Of a stretch of 37,968 nucleotides of DNA, positions 25,238-33,013 are shown in pieces; positions within the stretch are counted from its first letter, which is position 1; every line of letters begins with the position of its first letter. The stretch spans positions 1-37,968 of the forward strand of contig UQMO01000021.1 in NCBI GenBank assembly GCA_900542125.1. Direction: 5' to 3'. The stretch is from an uncultured Collinsella sp. GTDB taxonomy: Bacteria; Actinomycetota; Coriobacteriia; Coriobacteriales; Coriobacteriaceae. Under the pieces are notes generated by a model that saw only the letters and a program-made list of their open reading frames with translations, was not told the origin of the DNA and ran no database searches. Both the position numbers and the translations under genes were made by a program.

Positions 25238-25882
25238 ATGGCAAGATCGGCAGAGGAGCTCAAGCAGCTCTCCATCAAGGAGTTCACCGAGGCGGCAAAG
25301 GTCTACGAATCCGGCCATGCCGGCATTTACGAGATGTGCAAGGACGACTATCCGCAAATGCTCGAGGAGCTTGAGCTCGAACCGTTCGAGGACGCGCTCG
25401 ACGTGGGCTGTGGAACCGGAGCTGTCCTAGAACTGCTCCACGCCCGGTACCCCAGCAAGCACTTGACTGGACTCGATCTCACACCCGGGATGATCGACGT
25501 CGCCCGGGCAAAGCAGCTCGATAACGTCAGCTTTGTCGTCGGAGACGCGGAGGCACTGCCCTTCGAGCCCCGGAGCTTCGACGCCGTGCTCTGCTCTAAC
25601 AGCTTCCATCACTACCCGCATCCGGAGAGGTTTTTCGCCGAGGTGGCACGCGTCCTTCGGCCCGGCGGGCGACTGGTCCTTCGCGACTACACCTCGAACG
25701 ATGTCGCGGTCTGGCTCATGAACAACATCGAGCTACCGCTGGCACGCCTCTTGGGCCATGGCGACGTGCGCATCCTCAAGCTGTCCGAGCTACGCGCGCT
25801 CGTCGAGGAATCCGGGCTCACCCCGCTCAAGCTCGAGGCACAGAAGGGATTCCGCGCGCATCTGGTCGCGCAAAAGGGCTAG
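25238..25882 (+). CDS. Class I SAM-dependent methyltransferase
   Basis: A 214-residue Methyltransf_11/25-type enzyme. Motif I ALDVGCGTGAVL (~52-63), acidic residue of motif II in LTGLDLTPGM, motif III region GDAEALPF, and the post-motif VLRPGGRLVLRDY. It transfers a methyl group from S-adenosylmethionine; a small molecule or quinone-like acceptor is common for this subgroup but the acceptor is not identifiable here. Start ATG 25238 is preceded by AGAAGGAG at ideal spacing. It stands alone between a hairpin and a REP-containing intergenic region. Confidence 0.9.
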   Translation: MARSAEELKQLSIKEFTEAAKVYESGHAGIYEMCKDDYPQMLEELELEPFEDALDVGCGTGAVLELLHARYPSKHLTGLDLTPGMIDVARAKQLDNVSFVVGDAEALPFEPRSFDAVLCSNSFHHYPHPERFFAEVARVLRPGGRLVLRDYTSNDVAVWLMNNIELPLARLLGHGDVRILKLSELRALVEESGLTPLKLEAQKGFRAHLVAQKG

Positions 25883-25990
25883 CGGTCCACGCCAGGACGC
25901 TCCGTCACGCCAGGGCACGCCATCAAACCAGATTGTGGCCACGCCAGAACGCGCCACCAAACCAAGGCGCGCCGCCACAAACGTGACGGC

Positions 25991-26077
25991 GCGTCCCTAG
26001 CTGCCAGGTGGCGAGGCACTCATTTAAGTCCGTCCCCAATGAGTGGTTTCAGTCATTTAAGTCTGTCCCCAATGACT
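25991..26077. repeat. REP-like GGGGAC palindrome cluster 2
   Basis: Unit 1 (26017-26046) has arms CACTCATT / AATGAGTG around a loop TAAGTCCGTCCCC. Unit 2 (26051-26077) has arms AGTCATT / AATGACT around TAAGTCTGTCCCC. The arms differ between the two units yet stay perfectly complementary. A preceding 24-nt block (25991-26014) is shared with 21566-21589. The gap from 25883 also contains several ACGCCA(G/A) words and no gene. Confidence 0.85.
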
Positions 26078-26161
26078 AGGTGCCGTACTTGACTTTAACT
26101 CTGCTTTAACTGGTACCATCCTCTATGTCTGTAACGCCATATAGACCGAGGGGATATATCT

Positions 26162-27367
26162 ATGACCGCAACTGCACCCGCAGCACCCGCTAAGGTGTAC
26201 TTCACCAACCTGCGCACGCATGCTCGCGAGAGCCAGCTCGACAAACTCAAGCGCCTCATCCGTCGCGCCGGTATCGAGCAGATCGACTTTGAGAACAAGT
26301 TCGTCGCCATCAAGATTCACTTTGGCGAGTTGGGCAACCTGAGCTTTTTGCGCCCCAACTACGCCCGCGCCGTCGCGGACGTCGTGAAGGAGCTGGGCGG
26401 CAAGCCCTTCCTCACCGACTGCAATACGCTCTATGTCGGTAGCCGCAAAAACGCGCTCGAGCACATCGACACCGCCTACCAGAACGGCTTTACCCCGTAT
26501 GCCACGGGTTGCCAGATCATCATCGCCGACGGCCTCAAGGGCACCGACGAGGCGCTCGTCCCGGTCGAGGGCGGAGAGTACGTGCACGAGGCTAAGATCG
26601 GTCAGGCGCTCATGGATGCCGATATCGTGATTAGCCTCACCCACTTTAAGGGCCATGAGCAGGCCGGCTTTGGCGGCGCCATGAAGAACCTGGGTATGGG
26701 AGGCGGCAGCCGTGCCGGCAAGATGGAGCAGCATGCCGCCGGCAAGCCGAACGTCGCGACCGAGCACTGCGTTGGCTGCCATGCCTGCGAAAAGATCTGC
26801 GCGCACGACGCTGTCTCGTTCAACGACACCCGCGAGCGCGAGCTTGCCAGCGGCGCTACTCGCACGGTGCACGTGGCCACCATCGACCACGATCGCTGCG
26901 TGGGCTGCGGACGCTGCATTGCGGCATGCAACCAGGACTGCATCAAGCCCGGCTATGACGCCGCGGCCGACGTGCTCAACTGCAAGATCGCCGAGTATAC
27001 AAAGGCCGTTGTCGACGGCCGCCCGAGCTTCCACATCTCGCTTGCCATGGACATCAGTCCCAACTGCGACTGCCATCCCGAAAACGATACACCTATCGTC
27101 AACGACATCGGCATGTTCGCGAGCTTCGACCCGGTCGCCATCGACCAGGCCTGCGCCGATGCCGTCATGGCATCCGAGCCGCTGCCCAACACCGAGCTCA
27201 CCGATAGCGCGGCCAAGATGGAGCACAACCACGAGCATCTGGAGGGCGAGCAGGCCAAGGATCCCTTCTGCATCACGCATCCCGACACCGACTGGCGCGT
27301 GTGCATCGCGCATGCCGAGAAGATCGGCCTGGGCACGAGCAAGTACGAGCTCATCGAGGTCAAGTAG
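26162..27367 (+). CDS. DUF362 domain protein with 2x[4Fe-4S] ferredoxin insert
   Basis: A 401-residue cytoplasmic protein of the DUF362 family. The N-terminal DUF362 part (~10-200) includes KIHFGELGN, FLTDCNTLYVGSR and SLTHFKGHEQAGFGGAMKNLGMG. It is followed by two ferredoxin clusters, C-VG-C-HA-C-EKI-C (~205) and C-VG-C-GR-C-IAA-C (~243), and then the rest of the DUF362 fold (DISPNCDCHPENDTPIVNDIGMFAS). Family members are associated with electron transfer but their reaction is not established. ATG 26162 has GAGGGG upstream. Single-gene unit with its own terminator. It could pair with the ferredoxin-dependent hydrogenase metabolically; that is only a suggestion. Confidence 0.88.
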   Translation: MTATAPAAPAKVYFTNLRTHARESQLDKLKRLIRRAGIEQIDFENKFVAIKIHFGELGNLSFLRPNYARAVADVVKELGGKPFLTDCNTLYVGSRKNALEHIDTAYQNGFTPYATGCQIIIADGLKGTDEALVPVEGGEYVHEAKIGQALMDADIVISLTHFKGHEQAGFGGAMKNLGMGGGSRAGKMEQHAAGKPNVATEHCVGCHACEKICAHDAVSFNDTRERELASGATRTVHVATIDHDRCVGCGRCIAACNQDCIKPGYDAAADVLNCKIAEYTKAVVDGRPSFHISLAMDISPNCDCHPENDTPIVNDIGMFASFDPVAIDQACADAVMASEPLPNTELTDSAAKMEHNHEHLEGEQAKDPFCITHPDTDWRVCIAHAEKIGLGTSKYELIEVK

Positions 27368-27415
27368 CGTCTAGCTATTGGACAAATCAAGCGTTTTTGT
27401 AGCGCAGCGTTAGCA

Positions 27416-27454
27416 AAAGCCGCCCGTGAGCACAGTGCCCGCGGGCGGCTTTTT
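27416..27454 (+). terminator. Rho-independent terminator after the DUF362 gene
   Basis: AAAGCCGCCCG (27416-27426) pairs with CGGGCGGCTTT (27442-27452) over 11 bp, 15-nt loop, T-rich 3' side (CTTTTTGG). The A-rich 5' side may make it bidirectional, serving the convergent hydrolase gene too. Confidence 0.88.
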
Positions 27455-27499
27455 GGAAGTGCTAAGGGGTCAGATAGACTGGTAAACCGTCCAATTTGC

Positions 27500-28465
27500 C
27501 TAAAAATACTCGTCGAGGAAGTCGTCGACCGTATTCCAGTAGAGCTCGGGGTCAACTTGCGCACTCTTGGCGTGGGTGGCGCCATGGATAGTGAGCTTTT
27601 GCTTGACCTTGCTGGCGCACGCGTCGTAGTTTTGGTCGAGCATGCTGTACGGTACAAAGGTGTCCTGGTCGCCGTGGATAAACAGCATGGGAACTGTCGC
27701 GTGTTTGAGTTGCTCCACACTGCTCGCCTTATGAAAGTCGTAGCCTGCGCGCACGTTGCACACTAAGTTTGCTACATCGAGCAGGGGAAAGCTGGGCAGG
27801 CCGAACACGTCCTTGAGCTGCAGAGAAAACTCGTCCCAAACACTCGTATAACCGCAGTCCTCGATAATGCATTTCACGTTTGCGGGCAGAGATTCCCCCG
27901 CGACGTTCATGGCGGTTGCCGCACCCATCGACTCGCCAAAGACCAGGATGCGCGCCTCGGGGTCGGCCTGAACGATTCGCTCGATCCATGCGACGATGTC
28001 GAGGCGCTCGGGCCAGCCCATGCCGATATAGTCGCCGCCGGAGCGCTCGTGGGCGCGGGCGGCGGGTGCGAGTACGTTCATGCCGCGGTCGTGGAATCGC
28101 TTGACGTATCGGGCCATACCGATGGGCTCGTTGGTATATCCATGCAGGCAGACGGCGTAGTCGTGCGTGCTCTCCGACGCGGCAAAATACCAAGCGGCGA
28201 GCTCAGTCCCGTCGTCCGCGGTGAGGTTGCTGCTCTCGCGATTCTCTTTAAACCACGCCCACGCCTCGGTTTCCTCGACATCCGGCTGCTCACCTTTTTT
28301 GTCGTCTTTGCCATCCTGCATCATCTTCATGGTGTATGGCGCGCGGGGATTCAGCGCGAAGTCAAACAGAAAGTTGCCGGCAAATCCGAGCAGCGCAACG
28401 ACAGCCACCAGTGCAACGATGCCGGCTATCTTGAGCTTTCGATGGGAACGTGCGTTTTGAGACAT
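27500..28465 (-). CDS. Membrane-anchored alpha/beta hydrolase
   Basis: A 321-residue serine hydrolase of the alpha/beta fold. An N-terminal hydrophobic segment (~12-32) without a clear cleavage site anchors it facing outward. Nucleophile elbow GESMGA with S179; acid D268 in HGDQD; His H298 in HGATHAKS; oxyanion region HGYTNEP (~108-114). This resembles the YqkD/BAAT-like hydrolases and prolyl-oligopeptidase-like esterases. Substrate unknown. ATG 28465 has AGGAAAG upstream on the minus strand. It converges with the DUF362 gene and is divergent from the hemolysin III gene at 28652. Confidence 0.9.
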   Translation of the reverse strand: MSQNARSHRKLKIAGIVALVAVVALLGFAGNFLFDFALNPRAPYTMKMMQDGKDDKKGEQPDVEETEAWAWFKENRESSNLTADDGTELAAWYFAASESTHDYAVCLHGYTNEPIGMARYVKRFHDRGMNVLAPAARAHERSGGDYIGMGWPERLDIVAWIERIVQADPEARILVFGESMGAATAMNVAGESLPANVKCIIEDCGYTSVWDEFSLQLKDVFGLPSFPLLDVANLVCNVRAGYDFHKASSVEQLKHATVPMLFIHGDQDTFVPYSMLDQNYDACASKVKQKLTIHGATHAKSAQVDPELYWNTVDDFLDEYF

Positions 28466-28485
28466 AAGAAGCTTTCCTATAAGAT

Positions 28486-28616
28486 GTTAATACATCAACA
28501 TTTAATGCAAGCGCATTATGGACGTTCGCCGTTGATGCGTCAACAGACAAAGAATGGGTAAACAAAGGGTCACGTATGGTGCAAATTTCGCACGTACCTA
28601 GACGCTTTGATATAGT
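28486..28616. promoter_or_regulatory. Divergent promoter region with TCAAC-type boxes
   Basis: For the plus-strand gene, TTCGCA (28587-28592), 18 nt, then TATAGT (28611-28616) form a reasonable promoter. Near the hydrolase side are related words: CATCAACA around 28495 and GTTGATGCGTCAAC around 28531-28544, the latter an inverted repeat (GTTGA/TCAAC). They may be binding sites of one regulator acting on both genes. The region is AT-rich relative to its neighbours and holds no gene. Confidence 0.35.
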
Positions 28617-28651
28617 GTTGAGAACTCTTTACGTTGGAGGATGTAACCGGC

Positions 28652-29335
28652 ATGTCCGATTCGAGCGACAGTTCTAAGCCGCGACCCAAGACCGCGGCCG
28701 TTCCACACTACACGGTGGGCGAGGAGATCATGAACTCCGTCACCCATGGTGTCGGCTGCCTGCTGGGTATCGCGGGCCTGGTGCTCCTGATCGTATTCGC
28801 CGCCCTGCGCGGCGGAGGCCCGGCCCACATGGCCGCGGCAATTGTCTACGGCGTCAGCATTATCCTCGAATACCTAGCCTCCACGCTCTACCACGCGATT
28901 CAGCCCGCGCGCGCCAAGCGCGTGTTTCGCATCATCGACCACAGCTGCATCTACCTGCTCATTGCGGGCAGCTATACGCCGTTTTGCCTCATCACGCTCG
29001 CAAACGACGGCGGCGCTGTGCTGTTCTTTGCCGTATGGGCCATCGCCATTATCGGCATCGCCCTCGAGTGCTTTATGCGCGAGCGCCAGCCGCATTGGGT
29101 AAGCGGCCTGGTCTATCTGCTGATGGGCTGGCTCGTTGTCTTTAAGCTGCCCGAGCTCGTGGCGCTGCTCAACCCCGTGGCACTTGCCCTGCTCGCCGTC
29201 GGCGGCGTGTGCTACACCGCGGGCGTGCCGTTCTATATCGCCAAAAACGTGCGCTATCTTCACAGCGTGTTTCACCTGTGGGTACTCGCCGGCAGCATCT
29301 TCCAGTTCATGGCGGTGATCCTCTTCGTAATCTAG
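28652..29335 (+). CDS. Hemolysin III / PAQR family membrane protein (YqfA-like)
   Basis: About 227 residues with seven predicted helices. It carries the Hly-III/PAQR signature residues: NSVTHGVG in the first helix, STLYHAIQ and IDHSCIYLLIAGSYTPF (the conserved H-D-H type sites), and HSVFHLWVLAGSIFQF near the C terminus. Conserved His residues are thought to bind zinc in this superfamily. The bacterial role is unclear (membrane homeostasis is often proposed) and the hemolysin label comes from a Bacillus cereus homologue. ATG 28652 follows GGAGG at a slightly long 11 nt. Confidence 0.92.
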   Translation: MSDSSDSSKPRPKTAAVPHYTVGEEIMNSVTHGVGCLLGIAGLVLLIVFAALRGGGPAHMAAAIVYGVSIILEYLASTLYHAIQPARAKRVFRIIDHSCIYLLIAGSYTPFCLITLANDGGAVLFFAVWAIAIIGIALECFMRERQPHWVSGLVYLLMGWLVVFKLPELVALLNPVALALLAVGGVCYTAGVPFYIAKNVRYLHSVFHLWVLAGSIFQFMAVILFVI

Positions 29336-29443
29336 CGACCACGCCAGCGCCCGTGCCCCCGCTCGGTCGCCAGTGCAATTGCCGTATCAGCCGTCAACGT
29401 TTTAATCCGACATCCCGAATCTTGGAGGTTCGAGAAACTCCCG

Positions 29444-30817
29444 ATGGACATAACCATCTCCCTTATCACCACCCTCGTTTTGACCCTCATCAACGGCTAC
29501 TTCTCTATGTCCGAGATGGCGCTCACCACGGCCAAGCGCGCCGTGCTGGAGCACGAGGCCGAGGAAGGCGACAAGCGCGCCGAGCGTGCCATTAAGCTGG
29601 CTGCCGACTCCGACCAGCTGCTCGCCACCATCCAGGTCGCCATCACGCTCGTGGGCTTCGCCTCGTCCGCCGTCGCCTCGACGAGTCTGTCCGACCCGCT
29701 CGCCACGTGGCTCATGAGCTTTGGCATCGCGCCGCTCTCCGCCATCGCGCGCGGCCTGGCGCCGGTCATCATCACCGTCGCGGTCGCCTTCGTGTCCATT
29801 GTGATCGGCGAGCTTGTGCCCAAGCGCATCGGCCTGTCCAACGCCGAAGGCGTGTCCAAGCAGGTTGTGGGGACGTTGTCGTTTTTCCAAAAGATCGCCC
29901 GTCCGCTCGTGTGGCTGACCGGTGCTTGCTCCGATGGCCTGGCCCGCATCCTGCGCATCAAGAGTGCCGACGACCGCCAGAACGTCTCGGAAGAAGAGAT
30001 CAAGTACATGGTCTCGGAGCAGGACGACCTGCTCGACGAGGAAAAGCGCATGATCCACGAGATCTTCGACCTGGGCGACACCGTTGCCCGCGAGGTCATG
30101 GTGCCGCGCGTGGACACCACCATGTGCGAGGACGACGAGACGGTCGCCGACGTGCTGTCCACCATGCGCCAGACCGGCTTTAGCCGCATCCCCGTCTATC
30201 ACGAGGATCCCGACAACGTCGCCGGCATCGCGCACATCAAGGACCTGATTCAGCCCGCGCTCGACGGCAAGGGCGACCAGCCCATCGCCGGCTTTTTGCG
30301 CGACGCCACCTTTGTGCCCGACACCAAGGACATCCTGCCGCTGCTGTCCGAGATGCAGACCTCGCACGACCAGATCGTGGTGGTCGTGGACGAGTACGGC
30401 GGCACGGCCGGCATCATCACCATCGAGGACATCGTCGAGGAGATCGTCGGCGAGATCGAGGACGAGTTCGACCCCGACAACAAGTATCTCACGCGCCTTT
30501 CGCGCCGCGAGTGGCTCGTTGATGGGCGTTTTTCGTGCGATGACGCGATTGAGCTTGGTTGGCCGCTCGAGGAAAGCGATGATTATGAGACCATCGCCGG
30601 CTGGATTTTGGAGCTTTGCGACTCGGTGCCCGACATCGGAGAGGTGTTTGAGGTTGCGGGGTACAAGTTTAAAGTGCAGTCGATGCGTGGCCAGCGCATC
30701 TCGCTCATTCGCGTGATCGCTCCGGCCGAAACCGATAAGAAGGATTCCGAGTCTTCGGCAGAGAAGCCGGCGACGTCGGGTGCGGGCTCTGTGGATCCGC
30801 ACGATGGCGACGAGTAG
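29444..30817 (+). CDS. CNNM/CorC-HlyC family transporter-like protein (DUF21 + CBS + CorC_HlyC)
   Basis: A 457-residue protein. DUF21/CNNM membrane domain with several helices (~1-190, beginning ITISLITTLVLTLINGYFSMSEMAL), CBS pair (~210-335, with AREVMVPRVDTT and the second repeat FVPDTKDILPLLSEM), then a CorC_HlyC domain (~350-430). Bacterial CNNM homologues such as CorC/MpfA are implicated in Mg2+ export or Na+-coupled Mg2+ transport and bind ATP-Mg through the CBS domain. That fits the Mg2+ theme of the mgtE region 4 kb downstream (inference). The Shine-Dalgarno GGAGG is 15 nt from the ATG, longer than usual. The next gene follows by 24 nt, probably in the same transcript. Confidence 0.92.
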   Translation: MDITISLITTLVLTLINGYFSMSEMALTTAKRAVLEHEAEEGDKRAERAIKLAADSDQLLATIQVAITLVGFASSAVASTSLSDPLATWLMSFGIAPLSAIARGLAPVIITVAVAFVSIVIGELVPKRIGLSNAEGVSKQVVGTLSFFQKIARPLVWLTGACSDGLARILRIKSADDRQNVSEEEIKYMVSEQDDLLDEEKRMIHEIFDLGDTVAREVMVPRVDTTMCEDDETVADVLSTMRQTGFSRIPVYHEDPDNVAGIAHIKDLIQPALDGKGDQPIAGFLRDATFVPDTKDILPLLSEMQTSHDQIVVVVDEYGGTAGIITIEDIVEEIVGEIEDEFDPDNKYLTRLSRREWLVDGRFSCDDAIELGWPLEESDDYETIAGWILELCDSVPDIGEVFEVAGYKFKVQSMRGQRISLIRVIAPAETDKKDSESSAEKPATSGAGSVDPHDGDE

Positions 30818-30841
30818 GGCAAGGAAGAGTAGGGGAGAGTT

Positions 30842-31660
30842 ATGGCAGGCCTGTTCAACATCCTTAAGGTCACCGTCAGCGAGGACAAGATCTGCGCGCA
30901 TGTGCTGGTGAACCCCGGCATGCCGCTCATGACCTCGGAGGATATCGAGGCCACGGCGCGCGTGTATTACCTGGTGCCGGCGATTGCCAAGCACCTGTGC
31001 CTGGGTGATTCCGGTCGCGAGTTCCAGGACTGCATGGGCCAGACCGAGCTTTGCCATCTGCTTGAGCATGTGACGGTCGAGCTCATGAACGAGACCGGTC
31101 TTGCCGGCAGCATTTCGTGCGGCCGCACGCGCGTAAGCGAGCACGACGAGCGCGTCTTTGAGGTTGAGCTTTCGTGCCCCGACGACGCGCTGGCCATCGG
31201 TGCGCTGTCGTCGGCAACCTTTATGATGGACTGGGCGTACCTGCACGCCGACCAGCCTGCCCCCGACGTGGAGGGCACGGTCGCGGGCCTGCTCAACCTG
31301 GTACTGGGCATGCGCGCCGAGGCCGAGGGCAAGGATCCTCACGAGGCCGTCGCCGCTGCGAACGGCGAAGATGCTGCCGAGGACGAGGGCGCTGACGAGG
31401 GCGATGTGCCGGTCGACGCCGAGCCCGTTGCCGATGCGACCGCCGAGCCCCAGGGCGTCCCCAACTTTGACGACGAGCCCCAGGTGGCGATTGATACCGA
31501 GGGCGCGGTTGCCGAGAACCACGAGGCCTCCGCTGCCGTCTTTGGCGGTGCTGCGACGGTTCCGGCAGGACCTGCGCATGAGGGCGGCCTGCCGCTCGTG
31601 GACGGCGCCGGCGAGGACCCGGGTGCCACGGTGGCCATGCCGGCTATGCCCCAAGAGTAG
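30842..31660 (+). CDS. Stand-alone cyanophycin-synthetase N-domain-like protein with acidic tail
   Basis: A 272-residue protein. Residues ~40-155 match the pattern of the N-terminal domain of cyanophycin synthetase CphA: T-E-L-x-HLLEHVTVELMNETG (H72-x2-E75-H76, E80), GRTR (94-97), then an FEVEL strand and an A-x-x-x-A helix. The ATP-grasp and Mur-ligase domains of CphA are absent. Residues ~160-272 are Asp/Glu/Ala/Pro-rich and probably disordered. In some CphA1 enzymes this N domain was reported to have a metallopeptidase-like hydrolytic site built on the HxxEH residues, so a free-standing hydrolase or binding protein is possible. The family call is from memory of the motif order, not a search. 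RBS GGGGAG precedes ATG 30842. Confidence 0.65.
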   Translation: MAGLFNILKVTVSEDKICAHVLVNPGMPLMTSEDIEATARVYYLVPAIAKHLCLGDSGREFQDCMGQTELCHLLEHVTVELMNETGLAGSISCGRTRVSEHDERVFEVELSCPDDALAIGALSSATFMMDWAYLHADQPAPDVEGTVAGLLNLVLGMRAEAEGKDPHEAVAAANGEDAAEDEGADEGDVPVDAEPVADATAEPQGVPNFDDEPQVAIDTEGAVAENHEASAAVFGGAATVPAGPAHEGGLPLVDGAGEDPGATVAMPAMPQE

Positions 31661-31739
31661 GCCTACGCGTTTATCACCATCACGTACCTGCGCCTTTGCC
31701 GTACGCAGATGAGCGGAGCGGCAAGTGATGCGCTGCGGG

Positions 31740-31745
31740 TATAAT
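31740..31745 (+). promoter_or_regulatory. -10 promoter element for the ytxH-PRC operon
   Basis: A consensus TATAAT at 31740-31745, 51 bases before the start codon. No recognisable -35 at 17 nt, so it may need an activator. A small inverted pair GGGCAC/GTGCCC lies in the 5' UTR. Confidence 0.6.
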
Positions 31746-31796
31746 GGACAGCATTCAAACGGTGGGCACCGACGTGCCCGCAGGAGAGGAATGATC

Positions 31797-32186
31797 ATGG
31801 GTAAGACTTTCAGCTTTGTCTCCGGCGCACTTTTTGGTGCCGCTGCCGGCGCTATTGTCGGCGTTGCTCTGGCCCCGCGCTCGGGCGCCGAGACCCGCGC
31901 CATGGCTGCCGATATCGCCAACGACGCCTGGGACAATATGCGCGACACCTACGAGCACAGCGCCGAGGAGGCCCGTGCTGCGGTGAATGACTTTGGCCCG
32001 ATGGTCGACGCCAAGACCGACGATCTGCGCGCCAAGGTCGACCTGGCCCGCGAGCGCATGGACCAGCTGCGCGAGCAGCTCAACGACGCCATTTCGGGCG
32101 GCAACGTGACGCCTGCCGCCGACGTCGTGGTCGAGAACGCCGTCGAGGCTGATACCGAGGCTGCGGAGTCCTCGACCGAGGCATAA
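31797..32186 (+). CDS. YtxH-like small membrane-associated protein
   Basis: A 129-residue protein with one N-terminal hydrophobic, Gly/Ala-rich segment (FSFVSGALFGAAAGAIVGVALAPRSGAETR) followed by a long helical region with heptad-like spacing (~35-95) and an acidic Ala-rich tail. The GAA.G...GLLfAPrsG-type start is the YtxH signature; function unknown, often stress-related. Start ATG 31797 is chosen over ATG 31791 because GGAGAGG lies 7 nt upstream of it but only 1 nt from the other. The stop overlaps the next start by 1 nt (TAATG). Confidence 0.85.
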   Translation: MGKTFSFVSGALFGAAAGAIVGVALAPRSGAETRAMAADIANDAWDNMRDTYEHSAEEARAAVNDFGPMVDAKTDDLRAKVDLARERMDQLREQLNDAISGGNVTPAADVVVENAVEADTEAAESSTEA

Positions 32187-32941
32187 TGCGCGCCGGGGAT
32201 TTTGTCGGTGCCAAGATCTATCGCAAGCCTACCGAGGACAAGCGCACCAAAAAGGACGGCACGCCGCGCAGCCCTAAAAAGCTCGGAAAGATTCACTTTC
32301 CGGTCTTTACCCCGGGCGGTACGCGCGTGGTCGGCTTTATGGTCCGCCAGTCCGATATCGCGGGCATGATCGAGCGCCCCGACCGATTCGTAGCGCTCGA
32401 CGCCATTGGTGTCTACGAGGGCGCCATCGCGGTCGATGACGTCAAGGGCACCTACGATGCCGCCGCCGCCAAGCGCCTCGACATCAACCTGGACGATTGC
32501 ATCATCTGGGTCGGTATGGACGTGCGCACGGAATCGGGCGACGTCGTGGGCTATTGCTCGGACGTGGAGTTCAAGCCACGCTCGGGCATCGTGCAGGCAT
32601 TCTATGTGACCGCCGGTGCTGCTTCGAGTGTTTTGGTTGGTGACACGCAGGTGCCGCCGACGATGCTGCGCGGCTATGCGGACGGCGCGATGATTGTTTC
32701 GGACGAGGTCAAGTCGCTCGGGTATTCGGGCGGTGCGGCTGCCAAGGCCGCCGAGGCCAGCGTCGTGGTGGGCGACAAGGTCAAAAAGGGCGCCAAGGTG
32801 CTCGACGACAAGGGATCGGTTGCCGTGGACAAGGGCAGTCGCGCACTGGGCAAGCAGCTCGGCAAGACGCGCGGCATGTTCAAGGCCTTTAAGGACGAAT
32901 ACCAAAAGGCGAGCGGAGGCTCGTCAAAAGCTACAAAATAG
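32186..32941 (+). CDS. PRC-barrel domain protein
   Basis: A 251-residue protein. Residues ~1-90 read as one PRC-barrel-like unit (MRAGDFVGAKIYRK...FPVFTPGGTRVVGFMVRQSDI), and ~105-160 as a second (MDVRTESGDVVGYCSDVEFKPRSGIVQAFYVTAG). A Lys/Ala-rich, charged C-terminal tail (~185-251) contains GDKVKKGAKVLDDKGSVAVDKGSRALGKQLG. PRC barrels are small beta barrels found in RNA-processing (RimM), photosynthetic and membrane-associated proteins; no specific role can be assigned here. Translationally coupled to the YtxH gene, so the two products probably act together at the membrane. A related PRC unit forms the N terminus of MgtE at 34749. Confidence 0.75.
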   Translation: MRAGDFVGAKIYRKPTEDKRTKKDGTPRSPKKLGKIHFPVFTPGGTRVVGFMVRQSDIAGMIERPDRFVALDAIGVYEGAIAVDDVKGTYDAAAAKRLDINLDDCIIWVGMDVRTESGDVVGYCSDVEFKPRSGIVQAFYVTAGAASSVLVGDTQVPPTMLRGYADGAMIVSDEVKSLGYSGGAAAKAAEASVVVGDKVKKGAKVLDDKGSVAVDKGSRALGKQLGKTRGMFKAFKDEYQKASGGSSKATK

Positions 32942-32962
32942 CGACGTACCAAATGATGGGAG

Positions 32963-33000
32963 GCAAGCCGGAGACCTGTTGCTCCGGCTTGCTGTGTTTA
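32963..33000 (+). terminator. Terminator after the PRC-barrel gene
   Basis: A perfect 11-bp stem, GCAAGCCGGAG (32963-32973) with CTCCGGCTTGC (32982-32992), 8-nt loop, followed by TGTGTTTA. Confidence 0.8.
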
Positions 33001-33013
33001 TGGGGGAGGGCAC

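Noticed and set aside
29402..31948. An 848-codon minus-strand frame opposite the CNNM protein gene
   Set aside because: A GC-driven antisense frame; the plus strand carries CBS and CorC_HlyC domains.
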